Assembly (NCBI GenBank): GCA_023415715.1 | Contig: JAEZJP010000014.1 | Location: 1 to 15,995 of the forward strand | DNA length: 15,995 bases | Source: Bacillota bacterium | GTDB taxonomy: Bacteria > Bacillota > Clostridia > Christensenellales > Aristaeellaceae | Direction: 5' to 3' | In this document: in pieces, positions 6,945 to 13,596 of the stretch | Layout: every line of letters begins with the position of its first letter | Position numbering within the stretch: the first letter of the stretch is position 1 | Notes under the pieces: model-generated | What the model saw: only the letters and a program-made list of their open reading frames with translations | Told to the model about the DNA's origin: nothing | The model's database searches: none | Translations under genes and position numbers: made by a program

Positions 6945-7549
6945 AATTTCCCCTCCCCGTTTTCGAACATTTGCAACACCACACCCAGGATCAATATATA
7001 CAGTGCCTCGCTGAATACCTGCTCCCCTACCTCCCGCTTGTGCAGCATGGAGAGGAAGATGGCCCTAAGTGCTGCGCTGTAATGCGGAACCTTGTCCGCC
7101 CGTATGTTTGGCACCAATTGAACAAGCTGCTCCACCTGAAGATCGTCGGTGTGGGCATGAACCTCCACCATTTCCTGCGGTATCTTCTGCATGAACAGTT
7201 CGATCTCCCCGCTCATCATCAGGGGATACAAGAAGGAAGACTCCACCTTTTTGAAAAACTCAAAGATAATTTCCGCCAAAGTATCAGGCGTGATATTCCC
7301 CAAAAGGCCCCCAAGCCTCTTCATCAATTCATCCTGGATTTCCGCATGGAATTTTAGAAGCACGTCATAAAACAGCAGTTCCTTGGACTCATAGAACAAA
7401 TAGAATGTGCCCTTGGGGATGTGTACCCGCCGTACAAGCTCATCCACCGTGGTTTTACGCACGCCATACTGACGGAGGCAGTTTTCCGCCTCCTCCATCA
7501 GCCGCTGTTTCACATAGGCGCGTTCCTTTTCCGAGAGTGCTTTTGGCAT
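6941..7549 (-). CDS. TetR-family regulator of the - strand ABC operon
   Basis: The start ATG ending at 7549 has GGAGG six nt upstream, giving 202 residues (MPKALSEKERAYVKQRL...). An extended start at 7594 would lie inside the operator. Residues 10-57 hold the TetR DNA-binding domain, with the helix-turn-helix TTVDELVRRVHIPKGTFYLFYESKELL (33-59). The rest is the helical ligand/dimer domain, whose ligand is unknown. It is the first gene of a four-gene operon and sits directly behind a consensus promoter with an inverted repeat at the RNA start, so self-repression and repression of the exporter are likely. Confidence 0.9.
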   Translation of the reverse strand: MPKALSEKERAYVKQRLMEEAENCLRQYGVRKTTVDELVRRVHIPKGTFYLFYESKELLFYDVLLKFHAEIQDELMKRLGGLLGNITPDTLAEIIFEFFKKVESSFLYPLMMSGEIELFMQKIPQEMVEVHAHTDDLQVEQLVQLVPNIRADKVPHYSAALRAIFLSMLHKREVGEQVFSEALYILILGVVLQMFENGEGKL

Positions 7550-7569
7550 AATAGACCTCCACATCAATT

Positions 7570-7593
7570 TGACCATTAATTCCGTTTCGGTCA
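7570..7593. promoter_or_regulatory. Candidate operator TGACC-N14-GGTCA
   Basis: Perfect 5-bp inverted arms separated by 14 bp lie directly after the -10 of the - strand TetR promoter, covering the expected RNA start (about 7588). A bound dimer there would block transcription. It is assigned to the adjacent TetR (6941-7549) by position only. Confidence 0.5.
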
Positions 7594-7594
7594 T

Positions 7595-7623
7595 ATTGTA
7601 TTCATTATCGATTCATTTGTCAA
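7595..7623 (-). promoter_or_regulatory. SigA promoter of the - strand TetR-ABC operon
   Basis: TTGACA (7618-7623) and TACAAT (7595-7600) on the - strand are 17 bp apart, a near-consensus vegetative promoter. The spacer holds two direct AATGAAT copies. One of these, read on the + strand as CGATTCATT (7609-7617), matches half of the operator used by the divergent TetR system. Confidence 0.8.
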
Positions 7624-7638
7624 GAGGGATGATTGCTG

Positions 7639-7667
7639 TTGACATGCAGCGGCTCGATAGTTATAAT
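7639..7667 (+). promoter_or_regulatory. Perfect consensus SigA promoter of the + strand TetR operon
   Basis: TTGACA (7639-7644) and TATAAT (7662-7667) are separated by exactly 17 bp. It is placed back to back with the - strand promoter, with 15 bp between the two -35 boxes. A perfect consensus should be very strong, which fits tight control by the palindrome that follows immediately. Confidence 0.9.
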
Positions 7668-7668
7668 C

Positions 7669-7687
7669 TGAATGAACGGTTCATTCA
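7669..7687. promoter_or_regulatory. TetR operator copy 1, TGAATGAACGGTTCATTCA
   Basis: A perfect 19-bp palindrome (9-bp arms around one base) begins one base after the -10 box and covers the expected RNA start. A near copy (17 of 19 bases) stands before the ABC genes at 8411-8429. The repeat of the same palindrome at both ends of the TetR gene identifies it as this regulator's binding site. Confidence 0.8.
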
Positions 7688-7702
7688 GAAAGGCGGATGC
7701 CT

Positions 7703-8374
7703 ATGCTTCGCGACAACAGGCTTTACGATATCGTCACCGCAGCCGGCAGGCTGCTTGTTTTGAAGGGCTATCATCAAACGCAAATTTCCGATATCGCCAA
7801 AGATACCGGCATCTCCACCGGATCCATATATAATCTGTTCGTGAGCAAGAAAGCGATTTTTCAGTTTGTGCTTGCGAGTATCTTTGACGAAAACTTTATT
7901 CTGAAGGACAGGGTCTTCCCCATCGCGGAAATGGACACACAGGTACTGGAAAAGCAAATTGTGGAACGGTTCGAATCAAGCATGATAGACATTTTTCAGA
8001 ACCACTCCGCGCAAGGACAAAAAGATCCGTCTTTCCACGATGTGCTATCGAAGGCCTTTGACTTCATCTCCAAATACGGAACCGGTCTGTTGATTTTTGA
8101 ACGAAACACCTCCGACTGGCAGGAACTTTGCAAAGTGTATTACGAAAGGCGCAAAACGTTTATTGAAGCTTTCGAGAAGTGCGTTGATCAATACATTCAA
8201 AAAGGTGAGATCAGGCATTTGGAGCAGCCGGAACATCACACCCGCCTGATCATTGAAACGCTGTCCTGGTGGGGCATGCATGTGAAATTTGCTTATTCCG
8301 GTATTCATGTGGATACTGCGGACGCAAAGAAAGTGGTCATGGACGCACTTACTCATGCCTATATCAAGCAGTGA
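7703..8374 (+). CDS. TetR-family regulator of the + strand ABC operon
   Basis: The ATG at 7703 has AAAGGCGG six nt upstream. An in-frame ATG at 7697 abuts the same ribosome binding site and is less likely. The product has 223 residues. The DNA-binding domain is at the N-terminus: LYDIVTAAGRLLVLKGYHQTQISDIAKDTGISTGSIYNLFVSKKAIF, with the recognition helix around TGSIYNLF (about residues 38-45). The remaining helical part is the effector/dimer domain, of unknown ligand. The gene lies between two copies of the same palindrome and directly before an ATPase-permease pair, so it probably represses itself and the exporter until a compound is sensed. Confidence 0.9.
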   Translation: MLRDNRLYDIVTAAGRLLVLKGYHQTQISDIAKDTGISTGSIYNLFVSKKAIFQFVLASIFDENFILKDRVFPIAEMDTQVLEKQIVERFESSMIDIFQNHSAQGQKDPSFHDVLSKAFDFISKYGTGLLIFERNTSDWQELCKVYYERRKTFIEAFEKCVDQYIQKGEIRHLEQPEHHTRLIIETLSWWGMHVKFAYSGIHVDTADAKKVVMDALTHAYIKQ

Positions 8375-8410
8375 AGCTGGTTATGAGTAGTGTGATTTTT
8401 TGAAGCAATA

Positions 8411-8429
8411 TGAACGAACGATTCATTCA
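8411..8429. promoter_or_regulatory. TetR operator copy 2, TGAACGAACGATTCATTCA
   Basis: It differs from copy 1 at two of 19 positions. It sits in the 73-bp gap between the TetR gene and the ABC ATPase, six bases before the ATPase AGGAGG. No clear promoter was found beside it, so it may act as a roadblock or control a weak internal promoter. Confidence 0.75.
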
Positions 8430-8447
8430 GTCAGGAGGAATGCAGCC

Positions 8448-9437
8448 TTGGATCTACTGGAAGCGTATCAAATCAGGAAATCGTATCAAACAAAGGAGGT
8501 GCTGAGGGGCATATCCATGAATATCCGCCAGGGCGAAACCGTGGCTATTTTGGGGCAAAACGGAGCAGGAAAAACAACAACCATCAAGATTTTTGCTTCT
8601 CTGCTTCAGCATGATTCCGGCGAACTGTTTCTGTTTGGACAGGAGCCTACGAAAATGAAAAACCCGGTTGCGATCAGACGGAGGATTGGTTATGTGGGCC
8701 AGGACAGCGAACGCTCGGCATACGGCCGGCTGTCAGCCGAAGAAAACCTTGTGTTTTTCGGTTCGCTTATGGGACTAGAAAAAAAGGAAGTCAAAAGAAG
8801 GATCGCCCTTCTTTCGGATGATTTCCAGTTTGGGGATAAACTTCATGAGCAATTTATGAGGCTGTCCGGCGGGCAGAAGCAGACAATGATTATCATGCGG
8901 GCACTATTGCATGATCCCGAACTGCTTTTTCTGGATGAGCCCACCAAAGGGTTGGACCCCTTAAAATCCTTAAAAATACGGAACTATCTCAAAAAGTATA
9001 TAAGGGAGCAAGGAAAAACGCTGGTGCTGACATCCCACATCATGATGGATGTTGAATATCTGGCGGATAGAATTGCCTTTATGCGGTCGGGGGAGATCGT
9101 TTTGATGGATACGCCTGAAAATGCGTGCGCCCGCCTTGCCTATTCGGATATTGTAGAGGTCAAGGCCTATGAAAAAGTGGATGAAATGAAAAAGTATCTG
9201 CTCGCCCATACTGATATAAGCATCCTTCAGGATACTTTTGAAGGCCGGCTTGTATTGGGGACAAATGATTTTTTCGGCGTGATGGATGCGATCAGGAACA
9301 GCTTCGATCCGGATGGAAAATTGGAATTCCTGCACAGAAAGGCAAGCCTGGAGGATGCATACCTCCAATTCGCCCAATCAGGGGAGGAACAAAGCAAAGG
9401 AGGAAGTGACAATGAATCATACAATTCAGTTTATTAA
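8448..9437 (+). CDS. ABC transporter ATP-binding protein, TTG start
   Basis: The start chosen is TTG at 8448, nine nt after AGGAGG, giving 329 residues. An upstream TTG (8400) would translate the operator and has no ribosome binding site. Motifs are Walker A GQNGAGKT (36-43), signature LSGGQ (139-143), Walker B LLFLDEPTKGLDP (159-171) and switch His in LTSHIM. The Q-loop Gln is present (IGYVGQDS). About 90 residues after the nucleotide-binding domain form a C-terminal extension, as in DrrA/CcmA-like drug or lipid exporters. The permease gene starts 26 bp before its end, so the two are translated together. Confidence 0.92.
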   Translation: MDLLEAYQIRKSYQTKEVLRGISMNIRQGETVAILGQNGAGKTTTIKIFASLLQHDSGELFLFGQEPTKMKNPVAIRRRIGYVGQDSERSAYGRLSAEENLVFFGSLMGLEKKEVKRRIALLSDDFQFGDKLHEQFMRLSGGQKQTMIIMRALLHDPELLFLDEPTKGLDPLKSLKIRNYLKKYIREQGKTLVLTSHIMMDVEYLADRIAFMRSGEIVLMDTPENACARLAYSDIVEVKAYEKVDEMKKYLLAHTDISILQDTFEGRLVLGTNDFFGVMDAIRNSFDPDGKLEFLHRKASLEDAYLQFAQSGEEQSKGGSDNESYNSVY

Positions 9438-10239
9438 GAATCATGTAGGCGTTTTGCAGGCCACCATATCCAAAGAGATGGCGATCTTTTCAAGATATAT
9501 ACCCAATCTGGTGGGAACCGTTCTTCAGCTTGCTCTCAGGGTGGTATTCTTTCTGTTCTTTTCCGGCTTTACAACGTATAGCGGCCAGGCAGTAATTCAG
9601 GGCAAAGATCTTTTCCTCTTTTTCGGGGCCGCATTGCTGCTGTATGTTTTTTACTCCACAGCCATCTGGGCGCCGCTTAATTCCGTGAACACCGATCTGT
9701 ATAACGGAACGCTGGAGTATATCTATATCACGCCTTCGTCCAAGTTCCTGTACTATTTCGGAACGGGACTATCCAATGTGATGATCAACATGCTCTTCTT
9801 TATACCGATGTTCCTTTTCATTTCCATTTACAGCGGTGTCAGCCTTAAGAGCTCTTTTCTGGTTCTTTTATGCTCCATGGCCGGCGTACTTAACTGTATC
9901 TCCATTGGCGTAATGATTTCCCTGCTGGGGATTGTTTGGAAGCAGGTAGGCTCCATCACAGGCATCCTTGCGGTGATGTTCGAATTTCTTGCCGGCGCGT
10001 ATGCCCCGGTTCAGCAGTATCCGGATGTGGTTAAATGGATCGCCTACGCGCTGCCCTTTACTTGGGGGTATGATCTTGCCCGCCATTACCTGCTGGGCTC
10101 GGTATGGCATACCTTGGCGCCTGTTCCTGTGGAATGGGCGGTATACCTGGGGATGGCCGTATGCTACACATGCATGTCGGTATTCCTCATGGGCAAAATT
10201 CAAAAAAAGGTGATGCAATCCGGCTTGAGCGCCATTTGA
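9412..10239 (+). CDS. ABC-2 type transporter permease
   Basis: A 275-residue protein. The ATG has AAAGGAGG eight nt upstream and lies inside the end of the ATPase gene. Six hydrophobic segments are visible, starting with LVGTVLQLALRVVFFLFF and LFLFFGAALLLYVFYSTAIW. A cytoplasmic loop (NGTLEYIYITPSSKFLYY) is typical of ABC-2 permeases. Near the C-terminus, PDVVKWIAYALPFTWGYDLA and RHYLLG match the conserved end of DrrB-like exporters. With the upstream ATPase it would form a homodimeric-permease exporter under control of the TetR gene. The substrate is unknown. It ends only 17 bp from the convergent hydrolase gene, and no terminator was recognised between them. Confidence 0.9.
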   Translation: MNHTIQFIKNHVGVLQATISKEMAIFSRYIPNLVGTVLQLALRVVFFLFFSGFTTYSGQAVIQGKDLFLFFGAALLLYVFYSTAIWAPLNSVNTDLYNGTLEYIYITPSSKFLYYFGTGLSNVMINMLFFIPMFLFISIYSGVSLKSSFLVLLCSMAGVLNCISIGVMISLLGIVWKQVGSITGILAVMFEFLAGAYAPVQQYPDVVKWIAYALPFTWGYDLARHYLLGSVWHTLAPVPVEWAVYLGMAVCYTCMSVFLMGKIQKKVMQSGLSAI

Positions 10240-10256
10240 TGCGGCTGCAATATAGC

Positions 10257-11327
10257 TTAACTCTTTGTCGCTTCGTTCAGGAAATCCGTCATGATCTGAA
10301 TGAACTCTTTGGGCTTTTCATAATGAAAGTCATGGCCGGAATCCACCTTGATGAGCTTGTTACCAGGTATGAGGTCATGGGCTCGCTTTGCATCCTCCCC
10401 GCTCATGGCAGCCAGCAGAATGCCATCATCGGAATAGCTCCAGTTTGTGTGAATCAGCACCGACGGGCAGCTAATGCGGGAGAGGATATCTTCCCTATTG
10501 AAATTTTCAAACCAAGCACAGTCGTAAAAAGCGTCGCCAAAGCGCAGGTCATAGCTTCCGGCGGTCAGATCGAACATGCGGTTGACGGAAGGCGGCAGGT
10601 AAAAGATGCGCGGGGCCTTGCCCGGATTCTTTTCCATATAATCAAGGGCCGATTTCTTCATGCCCTGCCAGCCGGCGCCGATGAGCTTTTGTATGTAGGA
10701 ATGATCAAGATAGTAACGGGTATAATTCGTTTCTTCCGTCTGGTTCAAAAAATCATGAATGGGTTTGAAGCTGTCCACCCAGGCGAAGGCGGTCGGGTTC
10801 CTTTCCATCTCGGTGGAGAAGAAAGGCGGATCCTCCAGCACCACGCCGCGCACATGCTCCGGCGCGTTGGCGGCCAGCCATGCGGTGAGCAGCCCGCCTG
10901 AGGAATGTCCGGATACAAAAGCCGGCTCGCTGATGACGTTTTCCATAAACCAGATAAAGTCCTTCCCCATCGCCTCTGCCGTATACTTATTAGGATCCTT
11001 GCTGGAATCGCCGTGGCCGTGGCAGTCCACCGCAAAAACATGGAACCGCTTCGACAATTCCGGCAGCACGGGCGCGTAATCCTCCCAAGATGTCATTTGG
11101 CCGTGGATCAAAAACAACGCGGGCCCATTTGCCGGCCCCTCACCGTAATTTAGCTCGGTGCCGTCGGGCAGCCGTGCCTGCTTTTCCGAAAAGCCTACCT
11201 TCATCAGTTTTTCCAGCGTGCCTTTGTCGTAATTCATGTTGTTGTTTACGTAGATGACGGCGGCGATACCAAGAACCAGTATAATGCCGCCTAATGATAG
11301 CAGAATAATCCTGATCACTTTTTTCAC
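10257..11327 (-). CDS. Membrane-anchored alpha/beta hydrolase
   Basis: A 356-residue protein. The GTG start overlaps the AbrB-like gene's stop (GTGA), with GGAG eight nt upstream. Residues 5-27 are a hydrophobic N-terminal helix acting as a membrane anchor or uncleaved signal. The alpha/beta hydrolase fold follows: oxyanion HG at 75-76 (LFLIHGQMTSWEDY), nucleophile elbow GHSSGG with Ser142, and catalytic His332 in DSGHDFH. The acid residue is probably an Asp in SYSDDG (about 300), but I am less sure. A long cap insertion (about 165-280) is present. It probably cleaves an ester or amide outside the membrane; the substrate is unknown. It is cotranscribed with the regulator gene upstream. Confidence 0.85.
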   Translation of the reverse strand: MKKVIRIILLSLGGIILVLGIAAVIYVNNNMNYDKGTLEKLMKVGFSEKQARLPDGTELNYGEGPANGPALFLIHGQMTSWEDYAPVLPELSKRFHVFAVDCHGHGDSSKDPNKYTAEAMGKDFIWFMENVISEPAFVSGHSSGGLLTAWLAANAPEHVRGVVLEDPPFFSTEMERNPTAFAWVDSFKPIHDFLNQTEETNYTRYYLDHSYIQKLIGAGWQGMKKSALDYMEKNPGKAPRIFYLPPSVNRMFDLTAGSYDLRFGDAFYDCAWFENFNREDILSRISCPSVLIHTNWSYSDDGILLAAMSGEDAKRAHDLIPGNKLIKVDSGHDFHYEKPKEFIQIMTDFLNEATKS

Positions 11328-11650
11328 TCCGGTTTCTCCTCTTTATGCTGCTGTATGGTCTTTACGGCCTTTGCAAATTTAAGGCCTTCCTCCTGCTCCT
11401 GGGTTTTGACAGGATCACCGGCGGCTTTGAGAAAGATTTCATCGGCTATCTTGTCAAAGTAGTCAAGCCTTTGCAAAGCGATGCCGCGGTTTACATCAGC
11501 CAGCAGCAAAAGCGTATCTCCCGGCGCAATGGAAAACATCTCCCTGGCCTCCTTGGGGATGACTACTTGCCCCTTTGGCCCCACCTTGACGGAGCTCATG
11601 AATTTCCCGGTCTCCTGAACCGTATTTCCTTCCTTCCTGCGGTCCGGCAT
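11324..11650 (-). CDS. AbrB/SpoVT-type DNA-binding protein
   Basis: A 108-residue protein; ATG with GGAGG seven nt upstream. Residues 18-62 match a swapped-hairpin AbrB domain (MSSVKVGPKGQVVIPKEARE, then FSIAPGDTLLLLADVNRGIALQRL), including the KGQVVIPKEAR core. The remaining 45 residues are charged and helical and may add contacts. AbrB-like proteins bind DNA as dimers, either as transition-state regulators or as antitoxins. No toxin gene follows; the partner is an alpha/beta hydrolase, so a transcription regulator is likelier. Its promoter is back to back with that of the fusion hydrolase, which it may also control. Confidence 0.88.
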   Translation of the reverse strand: MPDRRKEGNTVQETGKFMSSVKVGPKGQVVIPKEAREMFSIAPGDTLLLLADVNRGIALQRLDYFDKIADEIFLKAAGDPVKTQEQEEGLKFAKAVKTIQQHKEEKPE

Positions 11651-11696
11651 GAAGTTCCCTCCTCAGCAGGTATAACTAGTATTACTTTTTATACAT

Positions 11697-11725
11697 ATAA
11701 TACATGATAATAAAGCTTATGTCAA
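11697..11725 (-). promoter_or_regulatory. SigA promoter of the AbrB-hydrolase operon
   Basis: TTGACA (11720-11725) and TATTAT (11697-11702) on the - strand, 17 bp apart. Between the -10 and the start codon lies very AT-rich DNA with a partial palindrome centred on ACTAGT (about 11671-11684), a possible AbrB-type autoregulatory site. Confidence 0.8.
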
Positions 11726-11727
11726 TC

Positions 11728-11756
11728 TTTTCATCCTCCGCCGTAAATGGTATAAT
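11728..11756 (+). promoter_or_regulatory. Extended -10 promoter of the fusion hydrolase gene
   Basis: TATAAT (11751-11756) with TG one base upstream (TGGTATAAT) and a weak -35, TTTTCA (11728-11733), 17 bp away. Its -35 is only two bases from the -35 of the divergent AbrB promoter, so the two must compete for, or share, regulation. Confidence 0.65.
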
Positions 11757-11800
11757 GTAGAAAATGTGTTCGGAATTTGAATCAAAGAGAGGGCATCGCT

Positions 11801-13441
11801 ATGACGCGCAGAGCAAACCTCATTCCCATCAATGAAGATGTGACCCTCATCGACGATGCGGGGGAATCCACCTGCTACCTTGTAACCGGCGAAAAGCGGG
11901 CACTGCTCATCGATACGGTCAACGGCCGGGAAAACCTGATGGAGGTCGTTCAGGAAATCACAAATCTGCCCGTGACGGTCGTGAACACCCACGGCCACTG
12001 CGACCACATATACGGCAACGTATATTTCGAGGAAGCATTTCTCCATCCCGCCGACTGGGAACTGCATGACCTTCATTTTTCCTTCCCCGATGCCGCGGAA
12101 GCATTCAAAAAGCATGGACTGAAGCCCTGCAAACTGCTGCCGCTGAAAGAGGACGATGTGTTTGATCTGGGCGGCATAACGCTTGAAGTCATTCCGGTTC
12201 CGGGGCACACATCGGGCAGCGTGGCACTACTCTGCCGCAAGCACCGGATGCTGTTTTCTGGGGACGCGCTGAACGGCCATCTATGGATGCAGCTCAGCGA
12301 ATCCACCCCCTTTAAAGTATTGGAGGAAACGCTTGAAAAGGTGCTTTCAGAGTATCGCTCCGCCTTTGATTACATTCTCACCGGCCACGGCAAGGGACCG
12401 GAGGATGCCGTATTGGTGGAAGAGCTGGCGGAGGGTGTCATAGATCTGCTGCATGGCGAATGCGAGCTGGATAGGCCCTATGAATGGTTTATGGGCACGG
12501 ATAAGGCCCACCCCTTCGGCAAGGAAGGGCAGCATGTGATCGTCTATAACCAGACCAATCTGGAGATTGAGCGGGGCGTGAGAAAGCCGTATCCCCCCAT
12601 CCGGCATATTCCCAACAATCCCATATTGAGCGGCATGGCGTATATCCGGCAGAACATCGTCTATTCAACCGCCACGGGCAAGGACATTACCCTCGCCCTC
12701 ATTACCCCCTGGAAGCCGGAGGGAGTGGAGACGCCCAAAACGCCATTGATCGTGTTTGTGCAGGGCAGCGGCTGGACTTTCCCGGACATTTACTATGAAA
12801 TGGGGCAAATGGCATGGTACGCCCAACACGGTATTTCTGTGGCCATGGTCACACACCGCAATTGCTTGGACGGCCATCCCTTCCCGGCCTATTTGCAGGA
12901 TGTGAAGACAGCCATCCGATTTCTTAAGAGCCAGGCGGAGGAATACCATATTGACAAGGACCGGGTGGGCATCTTCGGTACCTCCTCCGGCGGCAATACC
13001 GCCTTATTGGTTGGCCTCACTGGAGATGACACCGCCTACAAGACGGCGGAATATGCGGAGGAATCCGACGCGGTGAAGCTGGTCATCGAATGCTTCGGGC
13101 CGGCGGATTTAATGCGCATGCTGGGCGGCGAAATACCGGAGGAATCCCATGGCGGCATCTTTCAAGCGTTGACCGCAGGGAAGGATGTAAAGCAGGTTTT
13201 CCGCGACATGAGCCCCGTAAGCCATGTGAAGGAAGGCAAAAATTATCCGCCCTTCCTTTTGATCCACGGCAGTGCCGATACGGTGGTGCCCTATGACCAG
13301 ATGGTTTTGATGTACCGCAAGTTGTACGATCAGGGCGCGGATGTAGAGGCCATCTGTGTTGATCACGCCCCCCACGAGGGCAGCTTCTGGAGCCGCGAAC
13401 TGCATGAAATCATCCTTGGCTTTATCAGGGAGAGGCTGTGA
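11801..13441 (+). CDS. Metallo-beta-lactamase fold fused to alpha/beta hydrolase
   Basis: A 546-residue protein starting at ATG 11801 behind AGAGAGGG; an upstream TTG at 11777 precedes the ribosome binding site and is rejected. Residues 5-215 form a complete metallo-beta-lactamase-fold hydrolase: THGHCDH (His64, His66, Asp68, His69), PGHTSG (His136), FSGDA (Asp155) and TGHG (His196) supply both zinc sites. Residues 275-546 form an esterase-like alpha/beta hydrolase: FVQGSGW (319-325, oxyanion region), GTSSGG with nucleophile Ser395, HGSADTVVP with Asp493, and HAPHEGSFW with His525. No signal peptide or membrane helix is present, so it acts in the cytoplasm. The two active sites could work in sequence on one compound, such as a lactone or ester drug or metabolite. 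Substrate unknown. Confidence 0.88.
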   Translation: MTRRANLIPINEDVTLIDDAGESTCYLVTGEKRALLIDTVNGRENLMEVVQEITNLPVTVVNTHGHCDHIYGNVYFEEAFLHPADWELHDLHFSFPDAAEAFKKHGLKPCKLLPLKEDDVFDLGGITLEVIPVPGHTSGSVALLCRKHRMLFSGDALNGHLWMQLSESTPFKVLEETLEKVLSEYRSAFDYILTGHGKGPEDAVLVEELAEGVIDLLHGECELDRPYEWFMGTDKAHPFGKEGQHVIVYNQTNLEIERGVRKPYPPIRHIPNNPILSGMAYIRQNIVYSTATGKDITLALITPWKPEGVETPKTPLIVFVQGSGWTFPDIYYEMGQMAWYAQHGISVAMVTHRNCLDGHPFPAYLQDVKTAIRFLKSQAEEYHIDKDRVGIFGTSSGGNTALLVGLTGDDTAYKTAEYAEESDAVKLVIECFGPADLMRMLGGEIPEESHGGIFQALTAGKDVKQVFRDMSPVSHVKEGKNYPPFLLIHGSADTVVPYDQMVLMYRKLYDQGADVEAICVDHAPHEGSFWSRELHEIILGFIRERL

Positions 13442-13513
13442 CAGATATTTTGGAAGGTACAGCAATTGCTCAATTACAGCGGCTGCAACTATGAATAGCT
13501 GCGCCGCAAAATC

Positions 13514-13566
13514 AAGACGGGCGCCGCTTCCTCGCCGAATGTGAGGAGGGTGCCCGTCTTTATTAT
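13514..13566 (+). terminator. Intrinsic terminator of the fusion hydrolase gene
   Basis: A long stem begins AAGACGGGC / GCCCGTCTT and continues through a two-nt bulge to CTTCCTC / GAGGA(G)GG; it is followed by TATTATG. It lies in the 155-bp gap between convergent genes. On the - strand GTCTTGATTTTG follows the stem, so it may also stop the synthetase transcript. Confidence 0.75.
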
Positions 13567-13596
13567 GCGATGCCAATTCAGACTAAAAAGAAGTGT

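Noticed and set aside
10104..10901. 265-codon + strand ORF across the end of the permease and the hydrolase gene
   Set aside because: It lies antisense to a hydrolase with an intact catalytic Ser motif; no ribosome binding site and no recognisable domain.
11717..12208. 163-codon - strand ORF opposite the MBL domain
   Set aside because: Shadow of the MBL coding frame; it also covers both divergent promoters.
13109..13576. 155-codon - strand ORF opposite the fusion hydrolase
   Set aside because: Antisense shadow of the alpha/beta hydrolase domain, crossing the terminator hairpin.
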